The notes beneath the pieces are model-generated. The model made no database searches, had not been told where the DNA came from, and saw only the letters and a list, made by a program, of their open reading frames with translations. A program made the translations under genes and the position numbers. This document shows, piece after piece, positions 1 to 7,366 of a stretch of 35,646 bases of DNA. Source of the stretch: Euryarchaeota archaeon RBG_19FT_COMBO_69_17 (GTDB lineage: Archaea; Thermoplasmatota; Thermoplasmata; RBG-16-68-12); contig MGWD01000066.1 in the NCBI GenBank assembly GCA_001800825.1, positions 844 to 36,489 on the forward strand, in the 5' to 3' direction. Every line of letters begins with the position of its first letter. Position 1 is the first letter of the stretch.

Positions 1-25
1 CGTTTGGACGCCGCCACTCATATCG

Positions 26-424
26 CTACTTCTTCGAAATCGACTCTTCGTAGCGTTTCTTCCAGGCCTGTTTCTTCACATCCTTCAGCAGCTCTTCGAG
101 TTTGCGGCTGGTAAGCCCCGCGGATCGCGCCTTGCGACTCACCGTTTCTAAGGTGTGTGCTTCGTCCGGGCTCCTGAAGGCTTCGACCAATTCCTCAAGT
201 CGGCGGCGATCCAACCTCTTCCGCTCTTGTCGGCTCTGTTCGATGGCGGTGCGTATTGCCTCCACGGCTTCTCGATTGAGGATCCCCGCGGAGTTGGACA
301 GTCGACGGCGGTCTGATGTCGGCACGGTGGCGTCAATTTCCTTGCGACGGCCCGCTGGCTTCCGAGGCTTGGACTTCCTCACCGAGGTCGTAACCGGCTT
401 TCGCATGGATGCACCCGTCCTCAA
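26..424 (-). CDS. Lys/Arg-rich hypothetical protein, overlaps the UPF0175-like gene upstream
   Basis: 132-aa ORF; start overlaps the stop of the 421..756 ORF by 4 nt; basic, helical-looking sequence (RKSKPRKPAGRRK...LEELLKDVKKQAWKKRYEE). Confidence 0.6.
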   Translation of the reverse strand: MRTGASMRKPVTTSVRKSKPRKPAGRRKEIDATVPTSDRRRLSNSAGILNREAVEAIRTAIEQSRQERKRLDRRRLEELVEAFRSPDEAHTLETVSRKARSAGLTSRKLEELLKDVKKQAWKKRYEESISKK

Positions 425-756
425 ATCTTGCTCAGCACGTAATCGATCCCCTTTCGCTCTTGGCTCGCCGTGACGTTACCCTTCACGCCGTGGGCCAGCA
501 GGATGTCGATCATCTCTCGCACGGTGGTGTCAGCAAGCTCTGCAGCTTCCCTGAGGTTCACCTTGCCGTCCCGATATAGGCGGACCGCGTATTCCCTGGC
601 GCCGAGCGCGATCAGCCGACGGGCGGCGGTCGATTCGCTCAAGTGTTCGCGCTGCGCAACGTATCGAATGGTCCTGAGCAGCGTCTCAGGTACCCTGACA
701 CTTCGGACCTCGCCCATGGTGACCCTAGTCGCGAACCTCCCCTGCCGATGGTGCAC
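421..756 (-). CDS. UPF0175-like small HTH protein (antitoxin-like)
   Basis: Sequence RVPETLLRTIRYVAQREHLSESTAARRLIALGAREYAVRLYRDGKVNLREAAELADTTVREMIDILLAHGVKGN resembles the UPF0175 family; true start probably the internal MGEVRSV. Confidence 0.7.
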   Translation of the reverse strand: MHHRQGRFATRVTMGEVRSVRVPETLLRTIRYVAQREHLSESTAARRLIALGAREYAVRLYRDGKVNLREAAELADTTVREMIDILLAHGVKGNVTASQERKGIDYVLSKI

Positions 757-820
757 ATCCCTAATGTACCCTGCCTGTTAGCGGAGATGCATCAGCGCCC
801 GTACAGCCACGAATCGTGTC

Positions 821-1219
821 TCAAATCCACGTCGTACGGAGGCCCCTGATTTTCGAGAAGTGGGAGTCGTCCGAGACAACGCGACCCCGGAGACGAAGCG
901 CCGTGGCGGCAATCACGCAGTCCGCCATGGGCAGATCCCGATGCATGCATTGCAGGAACCCAGCCTCGCGCGCCAACTCGGGATCGAGTTGCACCACTTC
1001 CAAGCCAGCGTGCTCAAGGGCCCTGAGCTTGGCCAACGCCTCAGCACGGCCCGCTTCCTGACAGATTGCGTTCACCACTTCTGCAATTACGATGGTCGGG
1101 AGAACTCCTCGCCGTTCCTTGCGGAGTGCGGCCAGCTTCGTTCGAGTCCGGGAGAGAACTGCCTCGTCCTTCGCTCCGAAGTGAGTGAGGAGGAATTTCG
1201 AGTCCAGGATCTCCTTCAA
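821..1219 (-). CDS. PIN-domain ribonuclease toxin (VapC-like)
   Basis: MKEILDSKFLLTHF... VNAI... ADCVIAATALRLRGRVVSDDSHFSKIRGL: PIN-type acidic pattern; overlaps the AbrB-like gene by 4 nt. Confidence 0.8.
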   Translation of the reverse strand: MKEILDSKFLLTHFGAKDEAVLSRTRTKLAALRKERRGVLPTIVIAEVVNAICQEAGRAEALAKLRALEHAGLEVVQLDPELAREAGFLQCMHRDLPMADCVIAATALRLRGRVVSDDSHFSKIRGLRTTWI

Positions 1220-1461
1220 TCTTTGTCCTCCCGAGACTCCCCGAGCACCTTCAACAGACGCTCCAGTGTCGTCTTCTTCGAAAGGGAACCGCCCAGCTCC
1301 TCGAGATTGGGCACGGGCCGGATGAGCATCGAATCCCCCCGATCCTCGATGATGAGCCGACTGCCCTCCTTGATGCTGTGACGTCTCCGGAATTCGATGG
1401 GGATGGTCGTCTGGCCCCTGCGTGTGACTTTGATGACCTTTCGTGCCCGCTCCATGTCCAC
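1216..1461 (-). CDS. AbrB/SpoVT-family antitoxin (VapB-like)
   Basis: KVIKVTRRGQTTIPIEFRRRHSIKEGSRLIIEDRGDSMLIRPV is a typical swapped-hairpin AbrB domain; adjacent to the PIN gene. Confidence 0.85.
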   Translation of the reverse strand: MDMERARKVIKVTRRGQTTIPIEFRRRHSIKEGSRLIIEDRGDSMLIRPVPNLEELGGSLSKKTTLERLLKVLGESREDKD

Positions 1462-1473
1462 GACGAGGAGCCT

Positions 1474-1499
1474 CCTACTAGATAAGTGTTCCTACTAGA
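1474..1499. promoter_or_regulatory. Tandem CCTACTAGA direct repeats upstream of vapB-like gene (candidate operator)
   Basis: CCTACTAGA at 1474-1482 and 1491-1499, 17 nt apart start-to-start, 13 nt upstream of the minus-strand start at 1461. Confidence 0.5.
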
Positions 1500-1670
1500 G
1501 TGGCGAATCCTACTCCTCTGAGAATCCTATTTCCAGCGAATGTCTTGGCAGATCATCACTCGTCCCCGCCACGGGACGTCGACCGTCACCGGCGGCCCAA
1601 GAGACGTCTGCAGAGTCCGGCATTACGTCGGCTAATGGAGATCGCGAGCAAGGATCGCCTCCACGGGCAC

Positions 1671-2243
1671 TCAATCCTTCGTCTGGGCTTTGACCCTTTG
1701 AAGGAGCATTTCGAGGCCGGTCGCGACCCGCTGGCTCCGAGCGAACGCCCACATCCCCGCGAAGTCCAGGCGATTCCCTTGTTCCGCCAGAATCCCGAGT
1801 GCGTCCTCGACATCCTGTGGACTGCCGAACTTGAGTTTCATCACGACCGTGTGCTCGGGCGCCGACACAGGAATCGTGATCCCCCTCCACCGCACGGCTG
1901 CCCGAGTCCGCAACGCGCGCCTCGCCGTGGGGTCGGAGGCGGGGGCCAGGTCGATCCGGAGGGGGCCTCGGCGATCCTCGATTGAGCAATGGGCGCGTTC
2001 GCGAATCGCCGAGCTTAGGTCGTACTCCGAGGCAAAGAACCCCCTCCGACGGAAATCAAGGGCGATACGGCCCGCCTTGCTCTCCGGAATCCTCGCGAGG
2101 ACATCTACGTCTCGGGTCGTTCGCGGTTCTCCGAACACAATCACGGAGACCGCGCCGACAAAGACGTGGTCCACGCGGTTCTTTCGGAGGACCTCCTCCG
2201 CGGCCCTAACGACGCCTGCGAGGGAGCGTTTCTTTCGCGGCAT
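1671..2243 (-). CDS. Nucleotidyltransferase-fold protein (DUF6036-like)
   Basis: VFVGAVSVIVFGEPRTTRDVDVLARI ... RIDLAPAS ... APEHTVVMKLKFGSPQDVEDALGIL: MNT/NTase-type GxxS-xxDxD pattern (GEPRTTRDVDV). Confidence 0.75.
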   Translation of the reverse strand: MPRKKRSLAGVVRAAEEVLRKNRVDHVFVGAVSVIVFGEPRTTRDVDVLARIPESKAGRIALDFRRRGFFASEYDLSSAIRERAHCSIEDRRGPLRIDLAPASDPTARRALRTRAAVRWRGITIPVSAPEHTVVMKLKFGSPQDVEDALGILAEQGNRLDFAGMWAFARSQRVATGLEMLLQRVKAQTKD

Positions 2244-2403
2244 CGTGCAAGCTCCTTGCGTCTTCCATCAGACCCGTGGCAGCGTCCAGCTTCTGTGCAG
2301 GGGTGAGCTCCTTGCGACGGTCGGCGGAACGCACGATGGCATTGAACCGGAACTCCTGCCTTTGTTCTCTCTGATCCTTTTTCACGGTGGAGCGACGACG
2401 CAT
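2206..2403 (-). CDS. Small charged partner protein of the nucleotidyltransferase
   Basis: 65-aa ORF overlapping the NTase start by 38 nt; conserved operon-like arrangement. Confidence 0.5.
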   Translation of the reverse strand: MRRRSTVKKDQREQRQEFRFNAIVRSADRRKELTPAQKLDAATGLMEDARSLHDAAKETLPRRRR

Positions 2404-2717
2404 GCCATATTAGATGATGCGCATCGGCAGCATGAAACTACTGCCCCGAGACGGCCTCCTCGCTCGGGGCTACCGCTTGGCGGGGCTTCCCCCGCGTTCA
2501 GCCGGAGCTCCTTGACAAGCCCTTCCGCCGGCGCGTCGCTCGGGGTGTGTTCCGCGCGTAGCGGTTTGTGCAGAATGTCCCTCAGGCGTGAGGGGGGGCG
2601 CCAGGGACTGCCGTTCCTGCGGCCGCTGGCACCAGATGGGGACGATGGGACGGGTCGCCCATCCTCGAGGCCTCCGCGACCGACCCCGACGGCCCGGGAC
2701 GAAGGACCCGTCCCCCG

Positions 2718-3218
2718 TCAGGGGTTGAGCTGCCACAGGAGGTAGTTCAGGGACCCCGCGATCGTGACCCACGCGAGGTACGGCACGAAGAGGCCGCCGG
2801 CCCACCGCGTGATCCGCCAGAAGACGACGAGGGTCGCGAGGACCGCCGCCCCGAGGACGAGGATCCCCCCGAAAGCCACAGGCAGGCTGCGAAATCCGAA
2901 GAACAGGACGGACCACAGGACGTTGAGGCCGAGCTGGACGCCGAAGAGGACGAGAGGAAGGGAGAGGGCCCAGCCGACCTTCCTCCAGACGAGCCACGCC
3001 GCGAGGCCCATGAGCGCGTAGAGGACCGTCCAGATCGCCCCGATCACCGCGCCCGACGGCGTCCAGTCCGGCTTCGTCAGGTCCGCGTACCACGGCTCGA
3101 GGGACGACACGGTCACGATGGACCCGACCGCCGCGGCGGCGAAGGAGACGCCGAGGAACACGGCGAGGGCGAGGAGGTCCTTGCCCCGGAGGACGAGGGC
3201 GGCCATCCAGGCGGTCAC
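2718..3218 (-). CDS. tspO: TspO/MBR family membrane protein
   Basis: WYADLTKPDWTPSGAVIGAIWTVLYALMGLAAWLVW...LGLNVLWSVLFFGFRSL...PYLAWVTIAGSLNYLLWQLNP: hallmark TspO motifs. Confidence 0.93.
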   Translation of the reverse strand: MTAWMAALVLRGKDLLALAVFLGVSFAAAAVGSIVTVSSLEPWYADLTKPDWTPSGAVIGAIWTVLYALMGLAAWLVWRKVGWALSLPLVLFGVQLGLNVLWSVLFFGFRSLPVAFGGILVLGAAVLATLVVFWRITRWAGGLFVPYLAWVTIAGSLNYLLWQLNP

Positions 3219-3347
3219 CCGCCCGTGCGATAAAAGGATGGGGCCCGGGGAGCCCCCCGCCGCAGGCCCGCCGTCGGGACAAGGTATCTATGGGCCGCGT
3301 TCGATGGCCTCCCGCGCGGCAGGGTCAAACGGGGGAGGACGCAGACG

Positions 3348-3761
3348 ATGGGCGGACGCGGGAAGGGGGTGGACGCCTACCTCGCGAGGGCGTCGGGCCC
3401 TTTCCGGGAGGCGTTCGACGGAGTCGAGGCCGTCGTCCGCGGGATCTTCCCCGAGGCGGCCTCCGTCCTGGCGTACGGCATGCCCGGGTGGTCCGTCCGC
3501 GTGCGGGACGCGCCACCCCCGGGGTACAAGGGGACCCTGGACCCGACCCACCTGATGATCCTCCTCGCGGACCGGAAGACGGGCATCACCCTCCACGTCT
3601 GGAACCCCCTCGAGGAGGCGTTCCTTGAGTCCCATCGGCCCGCGATGGAGCGCGGCGGGTTGAAGGTCATGCGGGGCTGCCTCGCGTTCCGCCGGAAAGG
3701 ACCGTACCCCGTCGGGGCGGTCGAGGCCCTCCTCCGCGCGGCCGCGGAGGGCGTCAGGTGA
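3348..3761 (+). CDS. DUF1801-family protein
   Basis: YLARASGPFREAFDGVEAVVRGIFPEAASVLAYGMPGWSV ... HLMILLADRKTGITLHVWNP. Confidence 0.75.
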   Translation: MGGRGKGVDAYLARASGPFREAFDGVEAVVRGIFPEAASVLAYGMPGWSVRVRDAPPPGYKGTLDPTHLMILLADRKTGITLHVWNPLEEAFLESHRPAMERGGLKVMRGCLAFRRKGPYPVGAVEALLRAAAEGVR

Positions 3762-4365
3762 GGCCGTCGATGGCGGTCCAGACGAGCCACGCCGCGAAGG
3801 CGACGAGGGAGACGATGGAGAACCCGAGGGCGACGCGGTACGTCCGGGCGAAGCGGGCCTGGGCCTTCCGCAGGGCCCAGGGGAACGCGGAGATCCACAG
3901 GAGGATCCCCGCGAAGAAGCCCACGAGGACCGCGGGCCCGAGCCGATCGACGAGGGCGAGCCCCGCCGTGAGCCACCAGAGGATCGGGTAGGGGGAGGTC
4001 GCGTTGACGGTCAGCCCGGTCGCGTACGAGGCTGCGTGGGCGCGGACGTCCGGGGCCGCGGGCCCCGGGACGCGGTCCCACGCGCGGGCCGCGCCCCAGG
4101 CGAAGTACGCCATGACGGCGGCCCCGAGGAGGGCGACGTAGGGGAGGACGCCGCGCGCGCCGACGACGGCGGAGTGGGCGAGGACGGACAGGGCGAGGAA
4201 CCCCGCGTCGGCCGTCATCGCCCCGCATCCGACGAGGAAGCCGGACCGCCACGACCGCGTGACGGCCCGGGAGGCGATGAGCGCGTTCACGGGCCCGGGC
4301 GGGGCCGCGAGGGACAGGCCGATCACGAGGCCCGCGGCCGCGCCCGCGAGGAGGTCCAGGACCAC
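3754..4365 (-). CDS. LysE-family transporter
   Basis: GLVIGLSLAAPPGPVNALIASRAVTRSWRSGFLVGCGAMTADAGF: LysE/RhtB N-terminal motif plus multiple TM segments. Confidence 0.88.
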   Translation of the reverse strand: MVLDLLAGAAAGLVIGLSLAAPPGPVNALIASRAVTRSWRSGFLVGCGAMTADAGFLALSVLAHSAVVGARGVLPYVALLGAAVMAYFAWGAARAWDRVPGPAAPDVRAHAASYATGLTVNATSPYPILWWLTAGLALVDRLGPAVLVGFFAGILLWISAFPWALRKAQARFARTYRVALGFSIVSLVAFAAWLVWTAIDGLT

Positions 4366-4439
4366 GCGGCGCCATCGCGCCTCCCGTTGATGAAGGACGC
4401 GGCCGAAGGCTTATACCGGCCCGGCCCTTCCGCGCGGCG

Positions 4440-5174
4440 ATGCGGATCGGCGGGTCCACGTACTCGAAAGAGCCCTTCCCGAAGCAGCTCCAGGAGCTGC
4501 GAGAGGCGGGCTTCGACTACGCGGAGTTCGACCTCGCGCACGTCCGGATGGCGCCGGACAAGCTCCTCGTCGAGGCGACGGCCCTCGCGCGGACGATCCC
4601 CCTCGAGACGGCCCACCTCCCGCCGCCCCGGTTCACGCACGACGACCTCGCCCGGTTCGTCGGCTTCCTGGACGCCCTCGCCCCCGTGGGCACGCGGCTC
4701 TTCAACGTCCATCTCCTCGAGGCGAAGGCGTCCCCCAAGATCGCGGACGACGTGAAGGCGGCGTGGCTCGGGGACCTCGTGAGGGCCGCGCGGGAACGGA
4801 GCGTGTCCGTGACCCTCGAGAACGTCGACGAGCCGCCCGACGTCCTGCGGAAGGCCCTCGACGCGGTCCCGGACCTGGGGTTCTGCCTCGACGTCGGGCA
4901 CGCGCACCTCGACAAGCGGGACGACGGCGGCCGGGCGTACCTCGAGGCCCTCAAGGACCGCCTCGCCCTCGTCCACGTCCACGACAACCACGGCGGGCAC
5001 GGGAAGGAGGGGGACGAGCACCTCCCGCTCGGGAAGGGGACGATCGACGTGGAGCGGGACGTGCGGGCCGTCCGCGCGGCCGGGTACGACGGGCGCTTGA
5101 CGCTCGAGATCTTCGCGGGCACGCCGGAGGACAAGAAGGGCGCCCTCCGGAAGCTGCGCCACTGGGTCCAGTGA
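4440..5174 (+). CDS. Sugar phosphate isomerase/epimerase (AP-endonuclease-2-like TIM barrel)
   Basis: LENVDEPPDVLRKALDAVPDLGFCLDVGHAHL ... LVHVHDNHGGHGKEGDEHLPLGKGTIDVERDVRAVRAAGYDGRLTLEIF. Confidence 0.9.
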   Translation: MRIGGSTYSKEPFPKQLQELREAGFDYAEFDLAHVRMAPDKLLVEATALARTIPLETAHLPPPRFTHDDLARFVGFLDALAPVGTRLFNVHLLEAKASPKIADDVKAAWLGDLVRAARERSVSVTLENVDEPPDVLRKALDAVPDLGFCLDVGHAHLDKRDDGGRAYLEALKDRLALVHVHDNHGGHGKEGDEHLPLGKGTIDVERDVRAVRAAGYDGRLTLEIFAGTPEDKKGALRKLRHWVQ

Positions 5175-5175
5175 C

Positions 5176-5754
5176 ATGGAGCCCTTCGAGCCCGTCCGGA
5201 AGGTCGCCTCCGTCCTCGAGTCCTTCCGGCGTCCGTGGTGGGTCGCGGGGGGCTGGGCGATCGACCTCCTCGTCGAGCGGGAGACGCGGGCCCACGAGGA
5301 CGTCGAGGTCGCGATCCTCCGGGGGGACCAAGGGACCCTGCGGGACCACCTGCGCGGCTGGCGGCTCGAACGGGTGGCCCGCGGGAGCCCGACGCGGATC
5401 CCTTGGGCCGACGGGGAATGGATCGGCCCTCCGGACCACGAGGTCCACGCGCGCTCCCCGGACGGGACCTTCGAGCTCGAGATCCTCCTCAACGAAGGGG
5501 AGGGCCCGACGTGGCGGTTCCGGCGGGACCCGCGGATCACGAGGCCCCTCGCCCTCGCCGGGATGAGGACCGCGGACGGCGTGCCGTTCCTCGCCCCCGA
5601 GATCGTCCTCCTGTACAAGGCGAAGGAGCCGCGGGAGCGGGATCTCCACGACTTCCGCGTGGCCCGCGGGGCCCTCGACGAGGACCGTCGGGCATGGCTG
5701 CGGGACGCCCTCGCGGCCGTCCACCCGGGCCATCCGTGGATCCGCGAGCTCTGA
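5176..5754 (+). CDS. Nucleotidyltransferase-fold protein, aminoglycoside adenylyltransferase-like
   Basis: PWWVAGGWAIDLLVERETRAHEDVEVAILRGDQ: G-G-W-A-I-D ... H-x-D-x-E/D pattern. Confidence 0.75.
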   Translation: MEPFEPVRKVASVLESFRRPWWVAGGWAIDLLVERETRAHEDVEVAILRGDQGTLRDHLRGWRLERVARGSPTRIPWADGEWIGPPDHEVHARSPDGTFELEILLNEGEGPTWRFRRDPRITRPLALAGMRTADGVPFLAPEIVLLYKAKEPRERDLHDFRVARGALDEDRRAWLRDALAAVHPGHPWIREL

Positions 5755-5773
5755 CGGACCGCGGCTTTGGCCC

Positions 5774-5795
5774 GTTAACCTTACTCAAGGTTAAC
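5774..5795. promoter_or_regulatory. 22-bp inverted repeat GTTAACCTTACTCAAGGTTAAC (candidate TF site)
   Basis: Perfect 9-bp arms (GTTAACCTT/AAGGTTAAC) with ACTC spacer; 19/22 match to the site at 28662-28683. Confidence 0.6.
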
Positions 5796-5865
5796 CGCGG
5801 AGCGACACTTTCGCGGACCCCTCCCCCGCTCCCCTCCATAGGGTCCCCCGCCCATCGTCGGGAGG

Positions 5866-6375
5866 ATGGGCCGGACGATCCCGACGTACCGCCTCCACCT
5901 CGAGTCGATCCTCAACGACTGGATGGACTACCGCCGGGCCCTCCGGGAGAAGGACCGGGAGGCCTTCGACCGCCTCGTCGCCAAGGCGAGGCAGCACGCG
6001 AGCGCGGCGAGCTTCGCGGCCCACCTCGACCCGACGGCCCTCGCGATCCTGTCCATCCTCCTGGAGACGGAGAAGGAGATCGGGGCCGCAAAGGATATGG
6101 GTATGCATATGCATACGCAAGACGAGATGGCGAAGAACATCGCCGTGGCCGACGACGTGTACGCGATGCTCTCGAAGGAGAAGAGGGAGGGGGAGAGCTT
6201 CAGCGACGTGATCCGGCGACTCGGGAAGCGGCGGAAGAGCCTCCTCGAGTTCGCGGGCGCGTGGGCGGACATCCCCGACGAGGAGTTCCGGGAGATGGAG
6301 GCCGCGTGGGCATGGGCGAACCAGCCCCTCGAGGAGGCGCTCGGGCGCCGGGGGAAGCGCGTTGAAGGTCCTTGA
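5866..6375 (+). CDS. Two-part protein: DUF8156-like N-terminal region fused in frame to a VapB-type antitoxin
   Basis: N-part MGRTIPTYRLHLESILNDWMDYRRALREKDREAFDRLVAKARQHASAASF...LLETEKEI; C-part MAKNIAVADDVYAMLSKEKREGESFSDVIRRLGKRRKSLLEFAG typical of archaeal VapB; internal ATG at 6127. Confidence 0.75.
   Translation: MGRTIPTYRLHLESILNDWMDYRRALREKDREAFDRLVAKARQHASAASFAAHLDPTALAILSILLETEKEIGAAKDMGMHMHTQDEMAKNIAVADDVYAMLSKEKREGESFSDVIRRLGKRRKSLLEFAGAWADIPDEEFREMEAAWAWANQPLEEALGRRGKRVEGP
6101..6116. repeat. 16-bp perfect palindrome GTATGCATATGCATAC inside the fusion ORF
   Basis: Read directly; AT-rich island in GC-rich coding DNA, 10 nt before the internal vapB-like ATG. Confidence 0.7.
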
Positions 6376-6763
6376 CACGACGTTCCTCGTCGACGTCCTG
6401 CGGAACGTCCCCGCGGCGATCGACAGGCTGCGCGCGCTCGAGGCGGAGGGGCCCCTCGCGACGACGGAGATCGTGGCCTACGAGCTGTACCATGGGATCC
6501 AGCACCTGGGCCGGAGGCGGCGGGAGACGGAGGCGGCCCGCATCGAGGAGCTCCTCGCCCAGACGGACGTCTTCGTGTTCGACCGGCGGTCCGCGATCCG
6601 GGCCGCGGAGATGTCCGGGGAGCTCCGCCGTCGCGGGCAGAGCATCGGGGTCGTGGACCTGCTCATCGCGGCCGTCGCGCTCACCCTCGGGGCCGAGGCG
6701 GTCGTGACCCGGGACGCCTCGAGCTTCGCCCACGTGGGCGGGCTCCGCGTGGAAACGTATTGA
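6362..6763 (+). CDS. vapC: PIN-domain toxin (VapC)
   Basis: KVLDTTFLVDVLRNVPAAI ... TTEIVAYELYHGI ... GVVDLLIAAVALTLGAEAVVTRDASSFAHVGGLRVETY; TTG start overlapping upstream ORF. Confidence 0.9.
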   Translation: MKVLDTTFLVDVLRNVPAAIDRLRALEAEGPLATTEIVAYELYHGIQHLGRRRRETEAARIEELLAQTDVFVFDRRSAIRAAEMSGELRRRGQSIGVVDLLIAAVALTLGAEAVVTRDASSFAHVGGLRVETY

Positions 6764-6786
6764 ACCTCCGACGATTTGCCGGCGTG

Positions 6787-7302
6787 ATGATCCGGGACGC
6801 GGGGGATGCCGACCGGGCGGCCCTCGAGCGCGTCGCGCGGGCCTCCTTCGACGGGATCTACGCGTTCTTCGCCCTCCGCGGGATCCGCCGCGCGGACCCC
6901 CTCCTCGTCGCCGAGGACGGCGGCGCGGTCGTCGGATTCCTCGAGGGACTCGTCTTCGACGGTGCGCCTCGGATCGGGTATGTGTACTTCGTCGCGGTGG
7001 ACCCCGGCCATCGGGGGCACGGCCACGCCCGGGCCCTCGTCGGGGAGGCCCTCCGCTGCTTCGAGGCCCGGCAGGCGACCCGCGCTTTCGCCGCGGTCCC
7101 CGACGACAACGACGCGTCTCGCCGCCTCTTCGAGTCCCTCGGTTTCGAGGAGGTCCCGCGGTCCGCCCTCCGGCAGTGGTACGGCTGGCGGGGGATCGGG
7201 GTCCAGATGCGGATGGTCCTCGCCCCCCACGAGGTCCTCCTGGCGCGTACTTTCGCGGACCCCTCCCCGGCGCCCGCTCAAGAGGCCCCCCGTCCCTCGT
7301 AG
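6787..7302 (+). CDS. GNAT-family N-acetyltransferase
   Basis: MIRDAGDADRAALERVARASF ... VYFVAVDPGHRGHGHARALVGEALR ... FAAVPDDNDASRRLFESLGFEEV. Confidence 0.9.
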   Translation: MIRDAGDADRAALERVARASFDGIYAFFALRGIRRADPLLVAEDGGAVVGFLEGLVFDGAPRIGYVYFVAVDPGHRGHGHARALVGEALRCFEARQATRAFAAVPDDNDASRRLFESLGFEEVPRSALRQWYGWRGIGVQMRMVLAPHEVLLARTFADPSPAPAQEAPRPS

Positions 7303-7310
7303 GACGGGGG
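7287..7310 (+). other. 9-bp-stem RNA hairpin at the GNAT stop / PolB upstream junction
   Basis: CCCCCGTCC (7287-7295) - CTCGTA - GGACGGGGG (7302-7310), perfect complement. Confidence 0.6.
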
Positions 7311-7366
7311 AGACCGCCACGCACGGCTGGATCATCGACGCGTACGGGGACCTCGACCGCGATGCC

